A stretch of 64,000 bases of DNA from Chamaecyparis obtusa (GCA_027943335.1 BSBK01004083.1:667501-731500), one strand, 5' to 3'; counted from the stretch's first letter, positions 49,511 through 60,916 are shown. Notes: generated from the letters alone by a model not told the origin. Translations and numbers: made by a program.

Positions 49511-50084
49511 TCTATGGAATGCTAAAAGGTTTTGCCAAAATTATCACTTTCATCAATAATGGATGTCAATGAAACATAATATCGTCTTATTGAGTGTCGT
49601 GGTAGACATGTATGCACAATGTGAATGCATAGAATGATAAATATTTTCTCAGAAGGAAGGTGTTCATTGATTGGACTCTCATCAAGTGGAGCCATTACTA
49701 TTGTATGCTTGCTCAATTTCCTCTAGTTGTTCCATGTCATTTATTGCTATAGATGACTTTGAGCACTTCTTCTGCCATATTGAATAGGACACTGCATGCT
49801 TGCAGGGGCATTGATTTTTGACCTCCTCTGTAACTTTTCAAGATCAACTTTCTCAAAGATCAAATTTTGATTTGATATGTTCTCTTTTTATAACTCAAAC
49901 CTAATTCAGAGTTTGAGCTTCAATGCTCAACTAGATTTATGCCTAAACTCTTAAATGACAATCTTGTACATCCTTTCAAGGATCTTCTCTTTGTTCCTTT
50001 TGCATAATTTACCCTTTGTATCTATAAAAACACGTTGCTTGATTTCAATAAAATTATTATTTTTACCTATCCTTAAGTTTAGAT

Positions 50085-50954
50085 ATCCTTAATTTAATCT
50101 CCATGATTGGTGAGTTAAATTTATTTCTTGGATTGCAAGTGAATCAGAACAATGAAGACATTTTTATCTCTTAGTTAAAGTCTATAAAAAAACTATTGAA
50201 GAAGTTTGGATTTGATAATTGCAAGTCGGTGTATACTCCTATGACTACCATATGTAGGTTGACCAAAGGAGGAAAATCCTCCTAAGTAAATGTAAGAAAA
50301 TACAAAGAAACGATCATAGGACTACTAAATTTGACTATTACCAGACCATATATCATGTATGATGTTTTTCTTATGGCTAGGTTCCAACAAAAACCAAGAG
50401 TGTAAAATATTATTGTAGTAAAAAGGATCTTCAGATATTTGAAAGGAATAAAGGAATTTGGATTGTGGTATCCCATATGATCAAGCTTTTTTCTAAAATT
50501 TTACGTTGATGTAGATTGGGTCGATAGTTTTGAGATTGGGAAAAGTACTAGTGATGGAGCATTTTTCCTTGGCTCCCAATTAGTTCCTTGGTTCAATAAG
50601 AAGCTAGATTTTGTATCTTTTTCCTATGCAAAATATGAATATATTATTGTTGCATTATGTTGTACAAATGTACTTTGGATGAAACAAATCTTGAAGGATA
50701 TTGGTATAGTGTTTGATAAACCAATCTCAATCATTTGTGATAACACCTACATAATAAATTTGGTACAATGCTCTACATTGAGACATGTTCCCATCTAGTA
50801 TCTCTTCTTGAAGGAAATGGTGTTAGACTGTGAAGTAATACTCATGTATGCACCCACAACAAAATATATTGCATATATCTTTACAAAATATTTGTGCAAA
50901 GATACTTTTGAGTATATGCAGGAGAGGTTGGGGGTATTACCCCTTCCTAGATAA
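50085..50954 (+). pseudogene. Ty1/copia RT C-terminus and RNase H
   Basis: One frame from 50103 to 50954 (284 codons) reads M-I-G-E-L-N-L-F-L-G-L-Q, R-Y-L-K-G-I, then the RNase H part with Y-V-D-V-D-W, K-S-T-S-D-G, Y-A-K-Y-E-Y and C-D-N-T, and ends E-R-L-G-V-L-P-L-P-R, the usual C-terminus of copia Pol. Five in-frame stops interrupt it, but there is no frameshift. The RT core upstream is missing. K-S-T-S-G is K-S-T-S-D, and A-E-A-E-Y is changed to A-K-Y-E-Y. Confidence 0.85.
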
Positions 50955-51078
50955 AACTAAGTATGTTTAGCTCATTGTAATAGTCTACAGATTTTACTAC
51001 ACAATCTTGGTTTGGATTAATGTATGGGTCTTCCCCTCAAGGGGAGCAGTGTATGTTGCCCACCTTTTTCCTTGATGT

Positions 51079-51090
51079 CAAAGGGGGAGA
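51079..51090 (+). promoter_or_regulatory. Copia polypurine tract
   Basis: aaagggggagag about 125 bp after the copia Pol stop, preceded by cttgatgtc, as in many copia elements. The 3' LTR that should follow is replaced by the start of the LTR remnant at about 51100. Confidence 0.55.
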
Positions 51091-51099
51091 GAAAGATTG

Positions 51100-51967
51100 A
51101 AAGTGATTGTGTACAAGAAATTGTACCTTCATAGGGTTAGTATTGTCAATAAATCAAATAGAAACTAATATAGCAAATCTATTTAGAAAATAAAGAACAA
51201 TGAAGAACTCTATGGCTCTCTAACTATGAGTGTTAATGGTGAAGCTCTCAGCAAGCCTCCATTAATGACAGTCCTAGAATGAGAAATGATAAGATAAACA
51301 AGCTAAATTGTCCAATTCCAAATGAAATACAACTAATCAGCTTTAATTTTCTATTCTAGCTCTAAAATGCAAGAGGTTGGATGCTATTCTCAAATTTTTG
51401 GATTGATTTATGATTGATTTTAGCCTTCCTTTTATAGATTTATGCAAGGGTAAGGGGTGTAGTAGAGTTGATCATGATTAAGCTTGAGTTGAATCTTTGG
51501 TTCCACCCTTTGAAGACAATTTAAATATTGTGTCCTCAAAGCTTCGAACAAGAAGACAAGATGAGTGGACAAGATGCTCTTTCAATTTGAGTGATTGAGA
51601 TTCATTTTGGTTTGATCTCTGTGAGCTCCTTTCCTTAAATCCTATTGGTTGAGTCTTTTTCCTCCCATTTGGTTGTTGAGAGGAATTAGGATTTAATCAA
51701 TTGATTTTAATTCATTTATTTAGCCATGTGCACCCCTTGAATGAGTTAATTTGATTTAATTCCAAACTATACAATTAATTGAATTAATTGCACATTGATT
51801 TAATTTAACTTGATTAAAATGCTTTTGATTTTGATTTAAAATGAATTAAAGCTTGATTTTAATTCTGATTGGCTAATTGCTTGATTCAATTCAATTGCCT
51901 TGATTTTGCCTTAGTTTTCCTTGATTACTCACATGAATTATCATGTCCACTTTTCGGTGATTAAAAA
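51100..51967 (-). mobile_element. Older LTR remnant next to the Tat LTR
   Basis: On the minus strand a purine tract CGAAGAGGGGCA (51968-51980) is followed by about 530 bp of U3-like DNA, a TATA box (TCTATAAAAGGAAGG, about 51424-51438) and a transcript-like region down to about 51100. The layout copies that of the Tat LTR at 51992-52997. The exact ends are not defined and the start lacks a clear TG. Confidence 0.45.
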
Positions 51968-51991
51968 TGCCCCTCTTCGAGTTGACATGTG

Positions 51992-52997
51992 TGTATGGTG
52001 TAAAAGTGACCACACTTCTATGAATCATTACATGTAAAGAAACTCAAGAATAAGCCTTCACAAAGCGATCCATAGCTCTCTATGCATGGAGTTGCAAGGG
52101 ACTATGATGAATTTGCTCTCAGCTAGAGCTACAAAATTGTGACCTTGCTAGTCAACCATACAATGAGAGATTCACAATGAAGACAAGGGAAACAATGTCA
52201 ATATCCCCAAATAGAATCAAAGTATGCAAATGCAATGCAAACTAATATGAATATGCAAGATTAATCTACCAAAATGAAAGTACAATGCAACTATGAAAGG
52301 AAATAGCAATGGATTACAAATCCCCTAATTAAGCTATGTGAAGTTATCTATTGCATAAAAGAAACTAAGCTATGAAATGAAGCTATGGATGCTATGATAA
52401 TGCAAGAAATGAAGTCTAAACTATGAAGCAATAAGAAAATCCAAGAAGAGCTTGATGTAGCAATGATCTCCAAAAGCTCCAAATGCACTTAGAAAACCTG
52501 TAGCATAACAATAGCATGAAAGAGATGGATATGCAAATGAAGGAGAGAGCTCTCTTTTTATAAGAAATGAGGTGAAATGGACCATTGAGATTAAGAGGCA
52601 AAAGACTTAATAAATGGTGGAGCTTGAAAGAGGAGCAATCCATGTGCACAAGTATCCTCCAATGAGAAAATAGGAGTTGACTTTATGTCCATATGAGATA
52701 AAAAGTGTTTTTCTCCTTTTTATAAAATAGGAATAATGTTTTATTTGTGCAACTTAGGATAAGATGAAAAGGTGGGGCTTTTTATTTATTAAAAGGGGAG
52801 GAAATTCCTTTTAATTAAATAAAGGCTTAGGATAAATGGTTAGCCCATAGGATAAAAATCCAATATATGATCGAAATTAAGATTTGATCAAGAAATTGAT
52901 AATGTTGAAAATATTGATTATTGATAAAACTGATTCAGGATTGAAAAAACAAATAAATGGGGCCCAAAGTCTAGGCGACCATTTTTGGGTGCATACA
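51992..52997 (-). mobile_element. 3' LTR of the Tat-type Ty3/gypsy element
   Basis: On the minus strand it starts TGTATGCACCC and ends CACCATACA, giving TGTATG..CATACA terminal inverted repeats over 1,006 bp. A polypurine tract abuts its start. A TATA box (CTTATAAAAAGAG) lies at about 52556-52564. The left flank is atgtg (51987-51991), which should be matched beyond the window if this is the target duplication. Confidence 0.75.
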
Positions 52998-53010
52998 TTT
53001 GCCCCTCTTT
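52998..53010 (-). promoter_or_regulatory. Polypurine tract of the Tat element
   Basis: On the minus strand AAAGAGGGGCAAA directly precedes the LTR start TGTATG. It primes plus-strand DNA synthesis in LTR elements. Confidence 0.75.
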
Positions 53011-53699
53011 GACTAATGTGTGATTGATTTGGGAACATATGTAGTCAAAGAATGAAGTTGAAATGTGAGATCGATCTGGGATCACAAAATAACTCAGATG
53101 TGAGGTCGATTCGGGATCACACCTGGACAAACATAAACAATGACCTTTGAACATGAGGTCGATTCGGGATCACATTCAAAGTAAGAGATAAGAATCTCAA
53201 ATTTGAGCAAAAGCTCACAAAAGATGTTTGAATCAGGAAAATCAAGGAATCGGGGATGAGAATCCCATAAATACTGCCCCCTTGGAATCAAAATCAAAAT
53301 CAGATAGAGGAGAACAGTGAAATTGATAAGGTTGATGAAATCATAAGGAAATCATAATCGAAGGTAAAGGTCAATAGATTAACCATTAGGAAATGAAACA
53401 TGCCCCAGTGAGGAAGTAGAAGAATAGAAATAGAAGACTAGAAATAGTGCGAATGAAAGACTAGAAAATTTGAGAGACATGGAAGGAAGAAAGTCCATCG
53501 AAAATTGGATGATGCCTCAAAAGGTCAGTCAACTGCGCAAAAGAGGGAGAAAAATTTTGAAACGCGATTTTGACTATCAAGATGACCTTGGATTTCGATT
53601 TCGAGTCTGAAAATGGATCCAAGACGTCAAAATTAGCTACGGGTGCAATTTTTGCGCAATTTTGAGGTGTTTTGAAAATTGATCAAAAAGTCAAAATGC
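53011..53699. other. Spacer between Tat polypurine tract and PMD promoter
   Basis: It contains three near copies of tcgattcgggatcac (about 53070, 53103 and 53158). No coding sequence is seen on either strand. Confidence 0.5.
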
Positions 53700-53708
53700 T
53701 ATATAAGG
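53699..53708 (+). promoter_or_regulatory. TATA box of the antisense PMD gene
   Basis: ctatataagg lies 73-82 bases upstream of the ATG at 53781, the right spacing for a short 5' leader. It is on the strand opposite the retrotransposon transcript. Confidence 0.6.
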
Positions 53709-53867
53709 GGTGAAAAATGTCATTTTCAAAATCATTTGACTTTTAACTATTTTGAGAATCCAGAGCTCTGAGAGATAGCGATGGCTCAACCAGCAGGAGT
53801 TCCCATCCATAGACACTGATTTGAGCGCTCCTGGTTGCACAACCGGCCTCCACATTATGGTGCCCCA

Positions 53868-54307
53868 GTATGTATCCGAAAATTAGTTGTTGTTTTGGGT
53901 CATTTATAGCATTTAATGCAAATTTAGCACATTTTTGAAATTTTGAAATTTTAAAATTTTTAGTTTTAGGTGAACTATCGCGCGATACTTTAGAAGTATC
54001 GCACCCTTTGGGAAGAAACATCGCGTGATACTTCGCGGGTCCCCAAAGTATCGCGCGCATATAGACACTAGTATCACACGATAGCTGGCGAAATATCGCA
54101 TGATACCAGGTGAAGTATCGCATGGCCAAAGGTGTATCACACTGATATAGAGAGAAGTATCGCATGATACTTCTCTGTAAAACTTAAAATTTGGATAATT
54201 TTGAGCAAAGTAAGACATGGGTCTAGACAATAGCTGTGCTTTTAGTGTCGTGTACTGATTTTCATCATAGTATGCACTGACATATGGCTTGGTTGAATGA
54301 TTTGTAG
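53868..54307 (+). other. Intron 1 of the PMD gene
   Basis: GTATGT..TTTGTAG, 440 bp. It contains the palindromic repeat cluster at 53980-54172. A branch-site-like ttgaatgat and a T-rich stretch precede the acceptor. Confidence 0.7.
53980..54172. repeat. Cluster of palindromic TATCGCGYGATA repeats
   Basis: About nine copies of a motif like gaagtatcgcgygatacttc or its half (near 53983, 53994, 54018, 54045, 54069, 54091, 54112, 54131 and 54152) in 190 bp. Several are full palindromes (ctatcgcgcgatact, aagtatcgcatgatactt). The motif is CpG-rich in otherwise CpG-poor DNA. Function unknown. Confidence 0.85.
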
Positions 54308-54580
54308 GAGGTCTTTCCGACGTTGATCATCAGAGTGCCGAAGGTGGTGGGATTGAGATGTGTCCAGAACCTAGATGATCTAGGTGAGGACGACATCAGA
54401 GCGATGGGATTCTGGTACCTACTGAGGTTCCTCTACATCAGAGCTGATCACGAGCTATTGATGGCTTTGGCATAGCGATGACATAGTGAGCACAACACAT
54501 TTCACTTGCCGACAAGAGAGGCATCCATCACATTAGAGGATATCTACAGGATCCTGTGGGTACCGTGCCATGGCGAGCCT

Positions 54581-54667
54581 GTGAGTAAAATCATGTTTTG
54601 AGATATAATTGTGTAAGTGTAAAGTTTTCATGTGATGAAAACTAACATGATTTGTGTGTTGGCACAG
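54581..54667 (+). other. Intron 2 of the PMD gene
   Basis: GTGAGT..TTGGCACAG, 87 bp, a typical short plant intron. Removing it keeps the phase and joins G-E-P to V-Y-Y-D, within the PMD. Confidence 0.8.
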
Positions 54668-56080
54668 GTGTATTATGATCAGGATGCCATCAAGGGGTGA
54701 TGGTTGATACAGGAGATGTTCTAGGATGTCACCATTTTGGATAGGCATGTCAGCTGGGAGAGGCTGATAGATGATTTTGGTAGAGACTTCCCGGTGCCAT
54801 CCATTATGGCATCATTCATTTCACAGATCCTGATGACTGACCACAGTCAGAAGGGATTTCCTCTCGGCTGGGGTAGGTTACTGGTGGACTTGGTAGGGAG
54901 ACTGCGATGTATGGCATGGGGTCCTGCCATACTGACAGAGATGTATCATGAGCTACACGAGGTCGTCTATAAGGATGGTCAGACATGGGCGTGCAGGGCC
55001 ATCCTAGCACAGGTGTGGGCATGGGAGCATATTGCTGTGATGCACCCCAGGGTTCAGCTAAGAGAGAGGAGATACCCATATATATATAGATATGTAGGTT
55101 TTATATCACATGCCCATATAGGGGATGTGACACATTACAGGCAGATCCTCGATGAGATGACCTCATTCACATGGAGGCCATACAAAGATGTTGAGGCATG
55201 GGGTGATGGAGAGGATGAGCTAAGTTACATGCTATGTACCCGGCCACTGGTAGGCCAACACTCAGAGATTGTTGAGAGGTTCTGTGTCACGCGGGTATGG
55301 TGACAGTTTGGGAGGTAGTAGCGAGTCTCTACAGAGACCACTACATATGCGAGGGCCAGAGATGAGGAGGGACATGGGTGGCTACCCATGTTAGACTATT
55401 AGCAGGCTATCGAGGAGATAGCTAGGATCAGGAGGGAGCCCTGGGAGTATCTCCCAGACATGGCTGACATAGGGGCTGATGCAGCATGCAGGGTAGAGTG
55501 ACAGAGGGTACCATTCCCTTGATTTACTGTACCAGATGTAGCACAGGTTACCCCGGGAGGAGGAGATGGAGGAGATGATGAAGGCAGAGGAGGAGGCCAG
55601 GTCAGAGAGGTGGGAGAGGGATCTAGAGCTAGTGGCCAGAAATGACCACGAGGTTAGGGCTCAGGGAGTGAGGAGGTACAGAGACCTTCTCAGGAGTAGG
55701 TACAGGGACAGGTGGATCTAGCTGTAGGGGATGATTTGAGAGCCCGCATTCAAACTCTTGAGGCAGAGATTCAATAGTTGAGGGGTACTATAGTAGTACG
55801 GGAGGAGCAGCTAGTAGATATGAGATCAGAGAGAGATCAACAGATGAGAGATCTGAGGGCAGAGACAGTGTGTCATGAGACGGCTATATAGGTAGCTACA
55901 CTAGAGATCCGATGGGAGATAGCCAGAGTTGCATATTATCATGGACTCTATCTCCAGGCAGTGCCAGAGGGTCAGAGAGAACTGTCCTACTCTCAGAGGG
56001 CAGGGGAATCAGACATGGTGCCAGATAGGGCAGCAGCACCACCTCCACCACCACCACATGATGGGGAGAGTCAGACCTAG

Positions 56081-57763
56081 GGTCAGGGCTTAGGTTTAGG
56101 TTTATGTCAGATGATGCTATTGAGATTTTGGATCTAGTTGGGATCTCCTTTGTATGGTTTTATATCAGTGATGACATTGTACCATGACTTTGCTTTTATA
56201 TATAAGATATACTAGATTTTTGATGTATCATATTTGATTGTCTCACTTGGATGTGTATCAGTTTTCATATGTATTGTCTTGTCTTACTTCGCTCAGAATG
56301 TTTATGTATGTGCTTATGTATGTTATCTTGTATAGATGTATGTTTGATTCTCATATATATGATATGGACTCATGTTTCTGAAAATGACATTTTGAGATAG
56401 ATAGAATGATGATATGATTAACCCCTTTTGATGACAAGAACAGGTTCAGGATGAAAAGACAAGGAGTGGAAGATGTGATCAAGAAGAAAGAAAGATGAGC
56501 ACAGTCGACTGTCAGGTCCATGCAAGATGAAAAGGAGAGCTCTCTCCATATGCAAAGTGCAAAACTAAACTAATCATGAACCTAAAGTGGAAGCTACTAT
56601 GAAAAAGTGGTTGAATTGCAATGTCACAATGCTTATAGACATCTAATTATCATCATCGAGCGTTTGGTAGCGTCGTAAGATCATAGAATGCACACTAGCA
56701 TAACTATGTGGACATGAATATGATCTTTATCAGATAGAAATGTGAAAAACCCACCTAGGCATCAAAGACATGGAGGTCAAGATGACTAATGCAGTGAGAT
56801 TACCTAAGTTTGATATGGTGAGATTATGCTTGTCTCAAGACACATGAAAGTCAGGATAATTAGAAGCATGCACTCGCATAAAACAGTCAAGGATAATACC
56901 TTGTCAATCTGTAGTGTCAAGTAGGACCAGCATAAATGCTCATGACAATTAAGATCAATGAAATATACCCACAAGCAAATAAAGAAAGAAAACATGTTCT
57001 CATACCCTCAGTCTTCTAGCTATGCATCATCGAAAACTTCTCAGGGAGAGACCACTCATCAAAGAAATCCTCATAGACAGCACACAAAGAAAAATAAAGT
57101 CAACATATCTCAACAAGTTAATTGTTTAAGTGTGTGTGTGTTGGTCATAGAGTTAGACTTTGATCATCACATCTGCTAATGAGAAATATCACATCATACT
57201 TAGACTATTGGGAAAGACATCTGATAAGTGTTAAGGAACACTCGACGCAAGAGTAGTGTTGAAAAAAAAAAAAAAAACACTGTTTGGGGTGGTGTTGAAA
57301 AACACCTGTTGGGAAACGCCCCAAGAGAAAAACGCACCTAAAGGATCTATGCTAACAGTTATGCCTCCTAAACAAAGATAAAGACCAATTCTAGACTATG
57401 CCAAATAAGGTCAAGACATGATGGAGAAAGGCTCAGTGTCGAGGATGCATGCTAACAAATAGGAGTGCAAAGGCTTCAAGTAGCGCCTGTTTCCAGGTTT
57501 TCACCACTTGGATTTTTATTGCAATTTTCTTTTTCTTTTTTCTTTTTTTAAAATTTTTTTGCTACCAAGGCACCTATTTCCAAGTTTTCACCAAGGCACT
57601 TTTTCTATTTTTTTTGAACTTTTTTGCATTTTTTGATTTTTTTGTATTTTTTCAGGACTTTTTATGCTTTTTAGGATTTTTTTAGCATCATATATTAATT
57701 TTTTTGGTATTTTTTTAGGATCAATAAAATATGTACAAAGGATGCCCCCAGATAGAACAGGCA
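56081..57763. other. Spacer between the convergent PMD and gag-pol units
   Basis: After the PMD stop comes T-rich DNA with polyadenylation-like text (56100-56240), then about 1 kb without coding signal, an A17 run at about 57260, and at 57520-57730 long T runs broken by single purines (ttttttgcattttttgattt). The pol reading frame ends at 57764. Confidence 0.5.
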
Positions 57764-58621
57764 TCAAGGATAGAACTTCTTGAGGTGCATAATGTTGATG
57801 GGCTCAGGGAGTTGTTCTCCATCTTCATCTGACAGTAAATATGCACCTGTACCAAAAGCCGCTGTGATAATGTATGGTCCAAGCCAATTGGGTTTGAACT
57901 TTCCCTTTTGTTCTCTGTTCTATTGATTCTTAGGGTTCTCTCTCAAAACAAGATCACCTATTTGAAATTCCCTAGGGTGAACCTTCTTGTTGAATGCTTT
58001 GGACATATGCTTCTGGTATACTCTCATGTGATCAAAGGAAGCCTTATGCTTCTCATCTAGAAGTTCTAGTTCTTGTAACCTCATGGCACAGTAATCCTCA
58101 TCTGTAATTAAACCTTTGAGTGAGACTCTAAGTGAAGGTATCTCTACTTCTAAAGGCAACACCGCTTCAGCGCCATAGGTAAGAGCAAAAGGAGTAGCTC
58201 TTGTAGGTGTACGAATGCTAGTTCTATAAGCCCATAGTGCTGGATTGATTTGTAAGTGCCAATCCCTACCATTCTTGTGTACTGTTCTATGAAGGATTTT
58301 AAGAATGGTTTTATTAGAGGCTTCTGCTTGTCTGTTTCCCTGTGGAAAATAGATGGACGACCAATGTTGTTTGATTTTAAACTTTTTGCATAAATGCTTT
58401 AGTTCCTTGTTCTTGAATTGACCTCCATTATCAGTAATAATCTCAGAAGGCACTCCAAACTGGCAAATGATATGATTCAGGATAAATAGTGAGACAGTCT
58501 TGCCCGAGGCAATAGAAAGAGGGACTGCCTCTACCCATTTCATGAAATAATAAGTAGCTGTGATGATAAACTTATGTCCACCTGATGAGTTGGGGTGAAT
58601 TTGCCCAACAAGGTCAAAGGC
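57764..58621 (-). pseudogene. Integrase core and C-terminal domain
   Basis: The DDE core shows F-D-L-V-G-Q-I, then K-W-V-E-A, I-T-D-N-G-G-Q-F with the second Asp, and R-Q-A-E-A-S-N-K with the Glu. All three catalytic residues remain. After R-E-F-Q-I-G-D-L-V-L-R and a TAG at 57920, the C-terminal part reads W-L-G-P-Y-I-I and ends L-K-K-F-Y-P. No chromodomain follows, which fits Tat and not a chromovirus. Confidence 0.88.
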
Positions 58622-58864
58622 CTAGCGCTGAAATGGCCAATGAGAAATGGAAGGGATTAGCTCCCCACCTGGCGCATGAATCAGGTTTCCATGTTTTTGA
58701 CATTTCTCACAAGACTTAGAGAAAGCTACTGCATCAGTTTGCATTGTGGGCCAGTAATACCCTGCCCTAAGAAACCTTTGGGCCATGGCAAGACCATTAG
58801 AATGTCCACCAAAAATGCCCTTGTGGATGTCTGCTAACGCTTGGTTGGATTCTTCCTTTTCCAA
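58622..58864 (-). pseudogene. Integrase zinc-binding (H2C2) domain
   Basis: I-H-K-G-I-F-G-G-H followed by Y-Y-W-P-T-M and C-E-K-C-Q-K-H: the HHCC zinc finger of integrase, preceding the core. A TAG at 58622 separates them. Confidence 0.85.
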
Positions 58865-58948
58865 GCACCTAAGAAGTGTCCCATCTAAACCCCTCCTATA
58901 TAAATCACCAAAGATAAGGGTGTGGTGAGAGGCGTTATGGATGAGGTT

Positions 58949-59530
58949 TCAACGTTCAGAATGGTTGAAAGTGTCAGGGATGATGCCATCACGTAGATAT
59001 GAATAGATAGCACCATAGCAGGAAGACTCATGTGTGATAAGGGTACAAATGACATTGCTTTTAGATGAGTCAAATATGGGATGGTGTAGCTCTTCCACCA
59101 GTAATTCAAATCTTGATTCATGTTGTTCCAACTGAAGGAGTGAAGCTAATGTGGCCATAGCATTTGCAGCTTTGTTCTCTGTCCTAGGGATCTATTGAAA
59201 TGTCACAAATGTAAAGTAACATCTCAATGATTCAACCATCTTTTTGTAAGGTACCAATTTATCATCATTGGTTTGATACTCCTCATTGACTTGGTTGATA
59301 ATTAACTGTGAATCCCCAAAGACATGCAATTCTATTATGTTCCATTCTATAGCCATTTTCAATCCATTGGTCAAAGCTTCATATTCGGCAATATTATTTG
59401 TACATGGGAATAAAAGTTTGTAAGACTTTGGAATGTTGTACCCATGTGGAGAGACAAATAATACTCCAGCACCTGATCCATATTGCATGTGGGAACCATC
59501 AAAGAACATCTTCCAAGTGCGGGTAGTCAT
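58949..59530 (-). pseudogene. Second RNase H (aRNH) and tether
   Basis: 59192-59530 reads W-K-M-F-F-D-G-S, N-N-I-A-E-Y-E-A-L and V-F-G-D-S-Q-L-I, the D..E..D pattern of an RVT_3-type RNase H with all three residues in place. It follows the normal Ty3 RNase H, the arrangement that defines the Tat lineage. After the stop at 59192 comes a helical linker (58949-59158) toward integrase. Confidence 0.88.
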
Positions 59531-59560
59531 ATACAGTATGTGTTCATCTGGGAATTCTAC

Positions 59561-60001
59561 CTAAATAGGCATACTATCCTTAACTAGGAAGTCAGCTAAT
59601 TGGTCAGCAATAGCTTTCCCTTTTATGGCCTTTCTTTCAATGTACTCTATATCAAATTTAGATAAAAACTTCATCCACTTGGCAAGCCTACCCGTGAGGG
59701 CAGCCTTACTAAGCAAGTACTTAAGAGGATCAATTTTTGCAACCAAATGTATAGTATGAGCAAGCATATAGTGTTGCAATTTTTGGGAAGCAAACACTAC
59801 TGCCAGACAAGACTTTTCAATGCTATTATAATTGATCTCATAAGATACTAGAGTATGACTAATGTAGTAAATGGCCCTTTCTTTCCCAGTATCATCTAAT
59901 TGAGCCAACAATGCCCCCAAGGAAGACTCTATTGCTAAAATGTATAAAATCAATGGTTTCCCAGGAATAGGCGGCATCAAAATCAGAGGATTAGCCAAAT
60001 A
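59561..60001 (-). pseudogene. Ty3-type RNase H
   Basis: Contains A-I-E-S-S-L-G-A-L-L, A-I-Y-Y-I-S-H-T-L, Y-N-S-I-E-K and H-Y-M-L-A-H, the usual Ty3/gypsy RNase H path, following the RT across a TAG at 60002. The catalytic Asp expected before S-S-L-G-A is not clear (A-I-E-S-S), as is common in Tat, where aRNH can take over. Confidence 0.8.
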
Positions 60002-60916
60002 CTATTTTATTTGATCAAGGCTCTTTTGGTAATCCTCATTCCAAGCACATGTGGCTCCCTTATGCAATGTTTTATTGAATGGTTGTGCTTTATCTGCAAG
60101 TTGTGAAATAAACCTCCTTATGGATTGGAGTCGTCCCTGAAGACTTCTCATCTGACTAACATTTCTTGGAGGTGGCATATCTAATATAGCTTGGACCTTT
60201 TCAGGATCAACCTCTATTCCTTTTGCTGAAATTATGAATCCTAGGAGTTTACCTGAGGCAACTCCAAATGCACACTTTTTTGGATTCAATCTAAGCTAAA
60301 ACTGTGCCATGCAATCTAGAATTACTTCCAGATCATCGAGGTGTGTATCCCATTTTCTAGATTTAGCTAAGGTATCATCCACATAATCTTCCATGTTCTT
60401 ATGCATCATATCATAAAAAATTATGGTCATAGCTCGCTAGTATGTTGCTCCTACATTCTTTAGGCCAAATGGCATGATGTTCCAACAATAGGTTCCCCAT
60501 GCACATGTGAAGGCTGTTTTCTCTTGATCTTTGGGAACTATTTTTATTTGGTTATATCCGGAAAAGCCATCCATTAAAGAGTATATCTCATAGCCCGCGG
60601 TCATATCCACTATCATGTCTATGTTAGGGAGTGGAAAGTCATCCTTTGGGCACACTTTGTCAAGGTCTCTAAAGTCTGTGCATACACAAATGGATCCATC
60701 ATGCTTTGAAACTGGAACGATGTTTGAGATCCACTTAGCATAATCGATAGCTCTAATAAATCCTGCACTGAGGAGTTTCTCTAATTCAGCCTTAACAAGG
60801 AGAGCTATGCGAGGATGCATTTTCCTCAACTTTTGTTTAACCGGTTTTATTCCTGGAGCTATAGATAGATGATGCATAATAAGATTAGTGTCAAGTCTTG
60901 GCATATTTGAATCCAT
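60002..60916 (-). pseudogene. Reverse transcriptase domain
   Basis: 60437-60916 has Q-K-L-R-K-M-H-P, F-P-L-P-N-I-D, M-D-G-F-S-G-Y-N-Q-I and M-P-F-G-L-K-N. After a TAG at 60437 the active site Y-V-D-D lies at 60374-60385. After another TAG at about 60296, 60002-60289 has L-N-P-K-K-C-A-F-G and L-G-F-I-I-S, the thumb region. The polymerase aspartates are intact. Confidence 0.9.

Larger units (their letters stand above)
53781..56080 (+). pseudogene. Plant mobile domain (PMD) protein gene, three exons, antisense inside the Tat element
   Basis: Exon 1 (53781-53867, 29 codons, M-A-Q-P-A-G) ends at donor GTATGT. Exon 2 (54308-54580, 91 codons) follows an acceptor TTTGTAG and ends at GTGAGT. Exon 3 (54668-56080, 471 codons) follows GGCACAG. 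All junctions are phase 0. Exon 2 has M-G-F-W-Y-L-L-R-F, F-H-L-P-T-R-E-A-S-I-T-L-E-D, the PMD signature; exon 3 has the helical remainder (L-T-E-M-Y-H-E-L, A-Q-V-W-A-W-E-H), then a Glu/Arg coiled coil and P-P-P-P-P-P before the stop. PMD proteins (MAIN/MAIL group) act in the nucleus in gene expression and TE silencing. About 16 in-frame stops, no frameshift. It could be a host gene captured by the element or a long-standing element gene. Confidence 0.85.

Noticed and set aside
53743..54230. Minus-strand frames of 105-140 codons over the palindrome cluster
   Set aside because: The peptides (repeated R-Y-F, C-D-T-S) simply reflect the palindromic repeat. The region is the intron of the plus-strand gene.
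53781..56080. PMD gene as an ordinary host gene lying between two elements
   Set aside because: It lies between the Tat polypurine tract/LTR and the pol stop, shares the decay pattern of gag-pol, and fits the antisense extra-ORF position of Tat elements. It is not wholly excluded without other copies.
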